From Dyadobacter sp. UC 10 (GTDB lineage Bacteria > Bacteroidota > Bacteroidia > Cytophagales > Spirosomataceae), in the NCBI RefSeq assembly GCF_008369915.1, contig NZ_VSRN01000001.1, positions 3,406,501-3,470,500 of the forward strand: a DNA stretch of 64,000 bases. The letters run 5' to 3'. Every line of letters begins with the position of its first letter. Position 1 is the first letter of the stretch. A program made the translations under genes and the position numbers. A model generated the notes under the pieces. That model made no database searches. It was not told the DNA's origin and saw only the letters and a program-made list of their open reading frames with translations. Positions 53,906-61,518 of this stretch are shown one piece after another.

Positions 53906-53938
53906 TTAGGAGCTTTTTAAATTTTACCGACTATAATC

Positions 53939-54091
53939 TCAACCATCCGTTTTGAAATCATCAGGAGGAGTAAGATCAGGTAGGCTGCCCAGTTTACCTC
54001 TTGTCAGGTTCCGTACAGAGCCCATTTTAACAAGTACCGGCTTACGATAAGACTTTTTCGTCTGTGTAGAGTGCGATGTCACTGTTCTCAT
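53939..54091 (-). CDS. lasso-peptide precursor (leader plus predicted 19-residue core)
   Basis: A 50-codon gene, ATG at 54091, TGA at 53941-53939. The leader contains SYRKPVLVKMGSVRNLTR: Tyr15, Pro18 and Leu20 match the lasso leader motif YxxPxL bound by RRE proteins. Gly24 follows at the usual spacing, and Thr30 is the penultimate leader residue needed by the leader peptidase. Cleavage after Arg31 gives the core GKLGSLPDLTPPDDFKTDG. Its Gly1 and Asp8 are at the right distance for an eight-residue macrolactam ring, leaving an 11-residue tail. The core has no Cys, so this would be a class II lasso peptide. By hand addition the cyclised core is about 1954.0 Da monoisotopic. The cyclase follows after 33 bases and a good promoter lies upstream. 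No peptidase or RRE gene is nearby. The family assignment is by motif only. Confidence 0.82.
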   Translation of the reverse strand: MRTVTSHSTQTKKSYRKPVLVKMGSVRNLTRGKLGSLPDLTPPDDFKTDG

Positions 54092-54129
54092 TTGTTTTTG
54101 ATTAGATGATTATATACCAGTATCCGACG

Positions 54130-54160
54130 TAAAATTAGCGACATAAATTTAATATGCAAA
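54130..54160 (-). promoter_or_regulatory. candidate promoter of the lasso precursor/cyclase unit
   Basis: On the minus strand TTTG (54160-54157), a 19-base spacer, then TAATTTTA (54137-54130), one base off the Bacteroidota TAnnTTTG box. The predicted transcript start near 54123 leaves a leader of about 32 bases before the precursor ATG. Confidence 0.5.
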
Positions 54161-54224
54161 TTTTCATGGTATTAAATATAAAAAAAGGAAGTTGTCGCCG
54201 GGGCTAAAGTTGTTTTTTTTAACA

Positions 54225-54941
54225 CTATTCAACTCCGTGCTCAATAATTGTCCGCGCCTTTCGTACCCCCGAATCAATCTTTCCTGAACCGATACAAGCA
54301 TCATCCTGACAGTATTCAAAAGATGTCTGATTGTCCGAAATGAGGCCTACACCCAGTCCGTATTGTTTTATCCCAATATATCGGTTGATTACTGAACTGT
54401 CATTACGTTCAACCACGCGCAAAGTTCTGTCGAAAGTTTGCGACCCTACACTTCCTGGCATATTAACGTCTTCATAATGATAATTTTCCGCATCGCGGTT
54501 ATTGTAAGTATTTCCATTCCAGGATATTCTGGTGTCGACAGGGAAAACCATTGAAAAGAAGGTCTGGTTGTCGATGTTGGTCAGAATCTTGTCCGGGTAC
54601 CTGTGCACTTTATACTCCTTTGCCTTTGTCCAGTATTCCGTTGCACTGCTTCTGGTCGACCGCGAAAATGTGTAGGTAAAAACGCCGCTATCATCCTCGC
54701 TGACGTTTTCCACTTTGTCTTTTTCTTGCCAGGTTTTGATCACTGGATTTGCCTGGCCGGTAGAATAGACTTCCTCTTTGACATCATAGACGGCGAACCT
54801 GCCAATTTCAAGGGGGAAGTATTCATACACGTCGACAGGATCAGTGTTTTTCGGGTTGCATCCATCCAGTGCAAAAAGCAAAAGTGAAGTGGCGAAAAGC
54901 TTTCGAATAGCAGATTTACAGATGTGTGTAAATGTGTTCAT
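54225..54941 (-). CDS. lipoprotein of unknown function upstream of the lasso locus
   Basis: 238 residues from the ATG at 54941 (MNTFTHICKSAIRKLFATSL, then LLFALDGC with Cys28 in the lipobox). An upstream in-frame ATG at 54989 overlaps the udk stop by 4 bases but would give an unusually long signal region. The mature part is beta-rich and Tyr/Asp-rich (DVYEYFPLEIGRFAVYDVKEEVYSTGQANPVIKTWQEKD; later VINRYIGIKQYGLGVGLIS). It resembles the general type of small Bacteroidota lipoproteins opening with 'yfPl..G....Y.V'. No named function. A 133-base gap with a promoter separates it from the precursor. Confidence 0.72.
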   Translation of the reverse strand: MNTFTHICKSAIRKLFATSLLLFALDGCNPKNTDPVDVYEYFPLEIGRFAVYDVKEEVYSTGQANPVIKTWQEKDKVENVSEDDSGVFTYTFSRSTRSSATEYWTKAKEYKVHRYPDKILTNIDNQTFFSMVFPVDTRISWNGNTYNNRDAENYHYEDVNMPGSVGSQTFDRTLRVVERNDSSVINRYIGIKQYGLGVGLISDNQTSFEYCQDDACIGSGKIDSGVRKARTIIEHGVE

Positions 54942-54985
54942 ATAGTTATCATTTGAATATAGATGAGGTTCTTTTAAATACCGTT

Positions 54986-55630
54986 TCAATGTACTCTTTC
55001 CGCTAATTTACCTTTCAGAAAACCCGTCAGGACCTGTAAGCCGGTGTCGAAGCGGACATTGTTATTTATGATCACATCAGCTTCGGAGCGTAGCGGCTGT
55101 ATAAATTTATCATAAGTTGGCGCTACATGGTGCTCCCATCGGTAGAGCACGTCATCCAAGTCATAACCCCGCTCATTATTATCACGAATGATCCGCCTTT
55201 TTATTTTAACATGCTCCTTCGCATCGACAAAAATTTTCAGATCGATCAACCTTGCAATCTCAGGAAAATAAAAAACGAAAATCCCTTCAACAATAATAAT
55301 GGGCCTTGGCTCAAAAACCAGGATCTCGGGTTTAATAAGCGGATTGTTAAATGTGTATTCCTTTTGATGCACTTCCCTGCCGGCCCGGAGCACCGCTATA
55401 TGTTCAGCAAAGAGATGATGATCAATCGTTTCGGGAAGATCGAAATTTTCAACACCATTTTCATCCCTCGGAATTTCGTGAATGGGACGATAGTAGTTAT
55501 CCTGTGAAATACGTGTGATATCACCTTTATCGAAAGAATCAATAAGACTCTTCATGAAAAACGTCTTGCCCGATGCGCTGCCGCCGGTTATTCCTACAAT
55601 GTAAGGTGCTGTTTGGTTAGGTGCGATCAT
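54986..55630 (-). CDS. udk: uridine kinase
   Basis: Phosphorylates uridine and cytidine to UMP and CMP in pyrimidine salvage (cytosolic). 214 residues, the normal length. The P-loop GGSASGKT is at 16-23. Further family segments are SQDNYYRPIHEIPRDENGVENFDLPETIDHHLF (substrate binding), IVEGIFVFYFPEIARLIDLKIFVDA and RIIRDNNERGYDLDDVLYRWEHHVAPTYDKFIQP. It lies between porZ (38 bases upstream) and the lipoprotein gene, in a co-directional run. Confidence 0.95.
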   Translation of the reverse strand: MIAPNQTAPYIVGITGGSASGKTFFMKSLIDSFDKGDITRISQDNYYRPIHEIPRDENGVENFDLPETIDHHLFAEHIAVLRAGREVHQKEYTFNNPLIKPEILVFEPRPIIIVEGIFVFYFPEIARLIDLKIFVDAKEHVKIKRRIIRDNNERGYDLDDVLYRWEHHVAPTYDKFIQPLRSEADVIINNNVRFDTGLQVLTGFLKGKLAERVH

Positions 55631-55669
55631 ACTTTACAAGCTCGCTTCGGCAAGCTTTTTAATATAACA

Positions 55670-57487
55670 TTAATCAATAACTGCCAGTTTTCCTGCCAAT
55701 TTCTCAGTTCTGTCTCCTGAAACTATAAATACCATGTAAATTCCTCCCTTTGCCCTTTTACTCGTGTAGTCCAGCAGGTTCCAGGTAGCGGTACCACCTT
55801 GTGACCTGGTCTCGTAAACCAGCCTGCCAGACAGTTCGGTGATTTTCACCGAAGATTCACCTTTCAAACCTTTAATGCCAACTGCTCCACTATAATTCGG
55901 CCTAACGGGATTAGGAAAAATAGTAATCCCGCTCAAATTCTCTGCCGGCGCCGAAGAGCTGGTCTGATAGGAAACCATTCCGTTAGGTGTGTCGATGAAA
56001 AGCAAACCACTTTCCGCGTCCATTTTAAGGGAAGAAATCAGGTTCGACGGCAGCGGGCTATTATCTGTATCAAATTTTTCAAGTAATTCAGTTCCGTCGG
56101 CACTGAAAAGATGCAGCCCCGTCCTAGTGGCCAGCCATTTTCTGTTGCCCGGTTCAACGGCTATTGCGGTGCATTTTTCGGTATTGAAAAGTTTTCGCTT
56201 GCCATACACAGGCAAGATTGCGTCTATCCGGCCTCCGTCCAGCACTCCTTCGGACACAAAGTAGCCTGCTCCCCGGTCACTCGCAAACCAGACATAACCA
56301 TCTGAATCAACTGCAAGGCTATTGATACTATTGGAAGGAAGAGAGCCCCCGCCAGTAATGCTTGACAAGGTGCGCTGCTTTCCATCCGCATTTTTGACAG
56401 AGATACCGCCTCCAAGGTAATCCGGTAACTTCGACCAGGTTAAGCCAGCCTGGTCGGTCACTACGGAGTCCGGCCTTGGGAAGATCGTCGTATCTGACTC
56501 TTCAAAATCGACAACATGAAAGTCGGTGTCCTGGTTGGTAATAATTCCCTTCTTTTTATCTGCTATCCAAAAAATGCCGGGTTCTGTTTGAAAGGCCGAA
56601 GACAATGCCTGAAAGGCGGGATCCGATACAGCATTCACTCTATTCCCCGGCTCCACTATTCTTATCCCTTTTGTTTCTGTTATCACAAGCCGGTTTTCCG
56701 AATGGTTGGTTTGAAAAAAATCACTTTCTGAATTGAAAACTTCTTTCCAGTTGCTGCTATTTCGTTCAAACAAACCTTTTCTGCTGAAACCTCCATAAAA
56801 TCTGCTATCGAAAAATGCAATACTTACTGGGCTCCCAGGCGCGTCGATCTTTGTCCAATTAGCAAAATACTGCCGATTAACCTCAGGCAGCAGGGAAGCG
56901 GTGAGTAGGCCGGAGGAAGTCACAGCAAAAATTGAGTCGGAAGAAAATGCCAGGTCTTTGACGGAAACCTGTGCTCCTGCCGGGCCTATATAACGGTAAG
57001 TTTCTTCGACTTGACGCAATTTGGTGTCGAGCAACACAATTCCAAAATCTGTGCAGAGGTAAGCAAGCATTTCTCTGAAAACGATTTTGTTGACGGCCTT
57101 ACTTGTAGTGATACCGGGAGTCTCGCTAAGAATCTTCCAGGCTTCGATCCGCTCGGGAGAGGACTCATCATTCAGGAAAACAAAATCGATCAGACCGCTT
57201 CGATAAGCGACCAGCAAAAGACCGTTTTCCTTTTTAAATGCAAGAGAGCTGATCCCAATGTCGCTGAATCCATCCGATTTTGACCAGCTTCTGATCTCTT
57301 TGGTTTCAGTGTCAATGCTGAAAAGGCCGTTGTAAGTAGTGTAGTAGATTTTCCCATTCGCTTCGACGATGTTTTTTCCTGAAAGCGGACTGAAATGCGT
57401 TTGCCATTTACCCAGGGCAAGCGATTGAGTTTGAGCCCTTGGCAGGGCAAAAGTCAATAATAGGATTATAGTCAAAAATGGCTTCAT
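55670..57487 (-). CDS. porZ: PorZ-like type IX secretion system protein
   Basis: 605 residues with signal peptide MKPFLTIILLLTFALPRAQTQ. The body is two beta-propeller domains of the two-component-regulator-propeller type (for example KIYYTTYNGLFSIDTETKEIRSWSKSDGFSDIGISSLAF, and SINSLAVDSDGYVWFASDRGAGYF). A T9SS C-terminal domain ends it (IFPNPVRPNYSGAVGIKGLKGESSVKITELSGRLVYET ... GGIYMVFIVSGDRTEKLAGKLAVID). This matches PorZ, the surface component of the T9SS attachment complex that supplies anionic LPS to the sortase PorU in Porphyromonas gingivalis. It is somewhat shorter than that protein. Two PorU-related C25 genes lie ~4-10 kb away in the opposite orientation. Confidence 0.85.
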   Translation of the reverse strand: MKPFLTIILLLTFALPRAQTQSLALGKWQTHFSPLSGKNIVEANGKIYYTTYNGLFSIDTETKEIRSWSKSDGFSDIGISSLAFKKENGLLLVAYRSGLIDFVFLNDESSPERIEAWKILSETPGITTSKAVNKIVFREMLAYLCTDFGIVLLDTKLRQVEETYRYIGPAGAQVSVKDLAFSSDSIFAVTSSGLLTASLLPEVNRQYFANWTKIDAPGSPVSIAFFDSRFYGGFSRKGLFERNSSNWKEVFNSESDFFQTNHSENRLVITETKGIRIVEPGNRVNAVSDPAFQALSSAFQTEPGIFWIADKKKGIITNQDTDFHVVDFEESDTTIFPRPDSVVTDQAGLTWSKLPDYLGGGISVKNADGKQRTLSSITGGGSLPSNSINSLAVDSDGYVWFASDRGAGYFVSEGVLDGGRIDAILPVYGKRKLFNTEKCTAIAVEPGNRKWLATRTGLHLFSADGTELLEKFDTDNSPLPSNLISSLKMDAESGLLFIDTPNGMVSYQTSSSAPAENLSGITIFPNPVRPNYSGAVGIKGLKGESSVKITELSGRLVYETRSQGGTATWNLLDYTSKRAKGGIYMVFIVSGDRTEKLAGKLAVID

Positions 57488-57537
57488 TTTCCTAAACGCT
57501 TCGCTTTAAAACGGCTCCATTCCTGACACAATGCATC

Positions 57538-59520
57538 TCAATTATCAACCGTCACAATAGCCGAGCCTTTGCCGGTACCTGAGCCACAGCCGCTTTTTAA
57601 AGAGCTGATCGTATATTCGGTAGTTGCAGTTGGTGAAACTGATATCAAGTACGGGTTCAAAAAAGTCCCGTTAATAGCTGTTCCGTCCGACAGTGTAAAA
57701 GACCAGGGTGGAAGTCCGTTCTTGAATTTGAGCTGAATTCTGGTCGATCTTCCGGCAGTAATAACCCCTTTACCCGAAATTTCCGCAATAGCCTGATCAG
57801 GTGCGATGACATCTATTTCCTCAATAGCGCTTGAAACTGCCGGTGACGAAGATATGATCCTGATTTTTTGCGTTTTGATCGAATCTCCTGCAGATGCATT
57901 AGAGATTTTTACCTTCATTGTTGTAGGTGTGATCGTAGTCGGCAGATTTACAAAACGCCCCGATTTGTCTGTGATCTGGACCGAAAATTTGTTTCCCGCG
58001 TTATACCGGCCTTCTATTTTATACGGAATTTCAATAGTAGACCCGGCGCAGACCATTTTCTGCGGCAGTTTTTCCAAGGTAATGCTCGCTGGCGGGCTCT
58101 TTACCGATACTTTCGCGCTTCCGGAAAATTTACCCACACCACAAAGCCCGCCTGCAGAAGTAATCTGATAGTTTGTGTCGTAAACGGGCTTAACCTTTAT
58201 TTTATATGGCGACTCTTGAATATTGTTCTCATATGTGCCATCGGAAAGCAATACAAACCAGGGTCCTCCACCTGTAAATTTCAATGTAAGTTCACCGGTT
58301 TCATTTTCTCCCAAACGAAGCGAATCTTTTTGAAGGGTAGTAACCGTAGTGGCTACAATTGACACGTTCGCAGTTTGGGTCACCAGGTATGGAGCGGAAG
58401 AAACAACGCGTAATTTATACTCTCCCGGCTTGTAATTCGCAGGTATCTCGGCGTTAATGAATCCTGTTGTATCCGGTGGCGAGATCGTTTTAAATGCACC
58501 GGTCCTCTCTGCGATTTGAACTACAAACCGGTTCCCCTCTTTGAATTTACCTGTTGCATTGAAAGGAACCTGAAACGGTATCCCGCTGCATAACTTGGCA
58601 ATTTTTTCCACCTCTTTCAATTCCAGCTTGGGTTCCGGATTATCGTTGACATTGACAATCGCCTCTCCCGACGTGCTACCGCTCCCGCACGCATTGGCTA
58701 CGCCTGCTATGCGGTATGCTTTCACCGCTTTCGGTCTAACAATCAGATAGTGTGGATTTGAAAGTGTTTGTGTTACAATGGTGCTGTCCGAGAGCCGAAA
58801 CGACCAGGGCGCTGTCCCGGTCAGGCTGACCCTGAGCTGTACCTCCTGCCCCGGCATGGTCCTGGTAGACTGTGTCCCGTCCATAAAATCGATGCGGGCA
58901 GCAGGTGCCTGCAGCAGTCGGATCGGAACTTCCTGACTTCTTACCACCGGTATTGAGCTTACGATTTGTATGCGGTATACTTCGCCGCCTATCTTATAGG
59001 AAGGGATTACCGCCTTCACAGGGCTTTTATTGACTGGTAAAGAAATAGGGATTGTCTTTCCCGAGGCGTCAATCAGCTGCGCAATGAAGGTATTGCCCTC
59101 ATCAAAAGGGCCACTGGTGGTAAATGGTATCGTAATGTTAGTGCCCGGGCATACTGTTAAATAGGAGATATCTTCAATCGTGATTTTATAGGAATGCAGA
59201 CTGTCAGCCGGTTTTTCCGTTTTGGCCAGTCTCTCCTCTGCGGCCCTTTCAGTCAGACTGTCGGGTGTCGCTTCGCTGGTGGTATCCAGCTCAGTTTCCG
59301 CGCCGGTGGCTGCTCGGGTTGTATCTGTTACCGGTGCTGTCACCGGTGTTGCTTTTGGCAATGTATCGGGCTGTGTAGCCGTAGGTTTGGCCGGCTCAAC
59401 GGGGGCCTTTTTCCTGGGAGCAAGGATTGTTCTTCGGGGTGAGGTGTTTCTTCTTTGCGCATCAACATGATTGCAAACCAGCATTAACCCACAAATCAAC
59501 AGAACGATAAATCGCAGCAT
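57538..59520 (-). CDS. secreted protein with three Ig-like tandem modules
   Basis: 660 residues. Signal peptide MLRFIVLLICGLMLVCNHVDAQ, then a low-complexity Pro/Thr/Ala/Glu linker (~23-108). Three tandem modules follow (each ~170-190 residues), each opening with a Cys-containing strand: CPGTNITIPFTTSGPFDEGNTF, CSGIPFQVPFNATGKFKEGNRF and CAGSTIEIPYKIEGRYNAGNKF. Each module includes a WSF/WFV-LSDGT strand and a second Cys (ACGSGSTSG, LCGVGKFSG, GCGSGTGKG). Paired cysteines suggest one disulfide per module. No T9SS tail is seen. Function unknown; the position directly before porZ (49-base gap) suggests an envelope or secretion link. Confidence 0.75.
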   Translation of the reverse strand: MLRFIVLLICGLMLVCNHVDAQRRNTSPRRTILAPRKKAPVEPAKPTATQPDTLPKATPVTAPVTDTTRAATGAETELDTTSEATPDSLTERAAEERLAKTEKPADSLHSYKITIEDISYLTVCPGTNITIPFTTSGPFDEGNTFIAQLIDASGKTIPISLPVNKSPVKAVIPSYKIGGEVYRIQIVSSIPVVRSQEVPIRLLQAPAARIDFMDGTQSTRTMPGQEVQLRVSLTGTAPWSFRLSDSTIVTQTLSNPHYLIVRPKAVKAYRIAGVANACGSGSTSGEAIVNVNDNPEPKLELKEVEKIAKLCSGIPFQVPFNATGKFKEGNRFVVQIAERTGAFKTISPPDTTGFINAEIPANYKPGEYKLRVVSSAPYLVTQTANVSIVATTVTTLQKDSLRLGENETGELTLKFTGGGPWFVLLSDGTYENNIQESPYKIKVKPVYDTNYQITSAGGLCGVGKFSGSAKVSVKSPPASITLEKLPQKMVCAGSTIEIPYKIEGRYNAGNKFSVQITDKSGRFVNLPTTITPTTMKVKISNASAGDSIKTQKIRIISSSPAVSSAIEEIDVIAPDQAIAEISGKGVITAGRSTRIQLKFKNGLPPWSFTLSDGTAINGTFLNPYLISVSPTATTEYTISSLKSGCGSGTGKGSAIVTVDN

Positions 59521-59537
59521 GTATAGTTTTTTTATTT

Positions 59538-60248
59538 TTAATTCATTGATACTAATGTACTCCCGCGAAGTACAGGCACGACATCATACAAATCGGTTTG
59601 CAGGCAGTATGATATATCTTTTTGAATCCCCAAACGCTGTAACCGGCGCACGTGGGAGGAGTTTGATACACTGGCGAGCAGGTTTTTTTTGCCTTGTTCA
59701 TATAGCCGCTGCGCCATTAAAGTCCCGTCTTCAAGCAACATGAACTGGTCTTTTAATGCATCTGCCAGTGCGCCTGCGAACAAAGTGTCTTCCAGGTTAG
59801 GGCGCCCTTTCCAGCCTGCGCAAAGTACCAGCACATCGTAAGGTTCGGTCCTGAGATGACTGGCAAGTGCTCCGAGATTAAGGAAGGATCCAATCATCAC
59901 TTTTACCGCGGAAGATTTTGCCTTTGCAATGGATAACGTTCCATTGGTAGTTGTCATTGCGATTTGTGAGCCGATCAGCCGCTCGTTCATATAACTGAAT
60001 GGAGAATTGTCCAGGTCAAAACCCTCAACTTTTCTCGCATCCCGCTCTGCTGCGGCGATGAATCCTTTATCCTGCAAAAATTTACATTCTTCCACACTTG
60101 CGACCGGGGTAATGCTTTTAACCCCGTAGGCGAGCCCCGTAACCATGCAGGAGGTGGCGCGGAATATATCGGCTACCACTACAATGGAATTGTCAAGTTT
60201 ATGTAAATGAAGCAGATCGGGGGTTAGACAAACGTCAAGTTGTTTCAT
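59538..60248 (-). CDS. comB: ComB-family 2-phosphosulfolactate phosphatase
   Basis: 236 residues. Family segments visible: VCLTPDLLHLHKL, VVVADIFRATSCMVTGLAYGVKSITPV, ERDARKVEGFDLDNSPFSY, AMTTTNGTLSIAKAK and LVLCAGWKGRPNLEDTLFAGALADAL. Characterised members hydrolyse 2-phosphosulfolactate to sulfolactate with magnesium, in methanogen coenzyme M synthesis and in some bacterial sulfonate pathways. No other coenzyme M gene is present, so the physiological substrate here is uncertain. It lies between gcvT (28-base gap) and the three-module protein (17-base gap). Confidence 0.88.
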   Translation of the reverse strand: MKQLDVCLTPDLLHLHKLDNSIVVVADIFRATSCMVTGLAYGVKSITPVASVEECKFLQDKGFIAAAERDARKVEGFDLDNSPFSYMNERLIGSQIAMTTTNGTLSIAKAKSSAVKVMIGSFLNLGALASHLRTEPYDVLVLCAGWKGRPNLEDTLFAGALADALKDQFMLLEDGTLMAQRLYEQGKKNLLASVSNSSHVRRLQRLGIQKDISYCLQTDLYDVVPVLRGSTLVSMN

Positions 60249-60276
60249 TCTGAAAAGCGGTACTGATTTAGAAAGG

Positions 60277-61359
60277 TTAATTTTTTACGAAAGGCAGTTT
60301 CACGATTTTAGCTTTTAAAAGCCTGTCCCTGACTTTTATAAATATTTCTGAATCAGCTTTGCTATTTGCGGCGGGAACATACCCCATTCCGATCCCTTTT
60401 TGAAGCGTAGGAGATTGCGTGCCGGAAGTTACCTCACCGATTTTATTACCATCTGCGTCACAAAGTTCATAATGACCGCGCGGTATACCTCGGTCGATCA
60501 TTTCAAAACCAACCAGCTTGCGGTTTAAGCCAGCCTCTTTCTGGGCTTTCAATGCATTCGAATTAGTGAAATCCTTCGTGAATTTTGTCACCCAGCCCAG
60601 TCCGGCTTCCAGGGGTGAGGTATTATCGTCAATGTCATTTCCGTAAAGACAAAATCCTTTTTCGAGTCTCAACGTATCCCGGGCGCCCAGCCCAACCGGC
60701 TTGATGCCAAACTCTTTACCTGCTTCAAAAATGGCGTTCCACATTTTTTCAGCAGATTCATTTTTAACATAAATCTCAAAACCACCTGCACCTGTATAGC
60801 CGGTCGCTGAAATGATTACGTCTGCGATGCCCGCCATTTCACCTGTTTGAAATGTATAATAATCCATGGAAGCCAGGTCCACGGTAGTAAGTTTTTGTAA
60901 TGTTGCAGTCGCATTGGGTCCCTGCACAGCAAAAAGGCAGGTCGCATCAGAAATATTTTCCATGGCAACCCCTTCACTATTTTTGCCCTGTATCCAGTTC
61001 CAGTCCTTTTCGATATTGGATGCATTTACCACGAGAAGGTATTCATCTTCCCTGATCCGGTACACCAGCAGGTCATCCACAACACCGCCGGTTTCGTTGG
61101 GTAAATAACTGTATTGTACTTTTCCGTCAAACAGTACGGAGGCGTCATTGGCAGAAACCTTTTGAATCAAATCCAATGCCTTAGGGCCTGTGACCATGAA
61201 CTCGCCCATGTGCGACACATCAAAAACGCCCACGTTATTTCTGACTGTGTGGTGCTCGTCCAGATCCGACGAATACCGTACAGGCATTTCAAAACCTGCA
61301 AACGGGACTATTTTGGCGCCGAGACCGACGTGAACTTGATGTAAAGGGACAGTTTTCAT
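60277..61359 (-). CDS. gcvT: aminomethyltransferase (glycine cleavage T protein)
   Basis: Transfers the aminomethyl group from lipoylated H protein to tetrahydrofolate, releasing ammonia and 5,10-methylene-THF. 360 residues from the ATG at 61359 ([27 protein letters not shown]). The open frame extends 52 codons upstream, but that extension is not GcvT-like. Family features: [99 protein letters not shown] and [20 protein letters not shown]. Other glycine-cleavage genes are not in the window, which is usual in this phylum. Confidence 0.96.
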   Translation of the reverse strand: MKTVPLHQVHVGLGAKIVPFAGFEMPVRYSSDLDEHHTVRNNVGVFDVSHMGEFMVTGPKALDLIQKVSANDASVLFDGKVQYSYLPNETGGVVDDLLVYRIREDEYLLVVNASNIEKDWNWIQGKNSEGVAMENISDATCLFAVQGPNATATLQKLTTVDLASMDYYTFQTGEMAGIADVIISATGYTGAGGFEIYVKNESAEKMWNAIFEAGKEFGIKPVGLGARDTLRLEKGFCLYGNDIDDNTSPLEAGLGWVTKFTKDFTNSNALKAQKEAGLNRKLVGFEMIDRGIPRGHYELCDADGNKIGEVTSGTQSPTLQKGIGMGYVPAANSKADSEIFIKVRDRLLKAKIVKLPFVKN

Positions 61360-61387
61360 GTAGGACAAATTGATTCGCATTAATTTA

Positions 61388-61421
61388 CAAAAGTATGCAA
61401 AGCAGGGCAAAGCCGCACAAA
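61388..61421 (-). promoter_or_regulatory. candidate promoter of gcvT
   Basis: On the minus strand TTTG (61421-61418), a 22-base spacer, then TACTTTTG (61395-61388), a full TAnnTTTG match. The spacer is a little longer than usual. It lies about 30 bases before the chosen gcvT ATG and inside the rejected upstream extension, which supports the shorter start. Confidence 0.4.
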
Positions 61422-61518
61422 AAAGTCTTTTTTCAGAGCTCGTAGTGTTGGTTTTGAAGTATATTGTGAAAAAATAGGCCAAAAGTTTTATTAGGCTTAA
61501 CCCTGAATATTTCAAACT

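Noticed and set aside
53906-54224. Search for an RRE protein or leader peptidase gene around the lasso precursor
   Set aside because: Both strands of the gap hold only the 50-codon precursor and a promoter; no frame long enough for a B1 or B2 protein exists there or between the cyclase and the C25 gene.
61360-61515. N-terminal extension of gcvT to 61515
   Set aside because: The extension is not GcvT-like, contains the candidate promoter, and the ATG at 61359 gives the family N-terminus.
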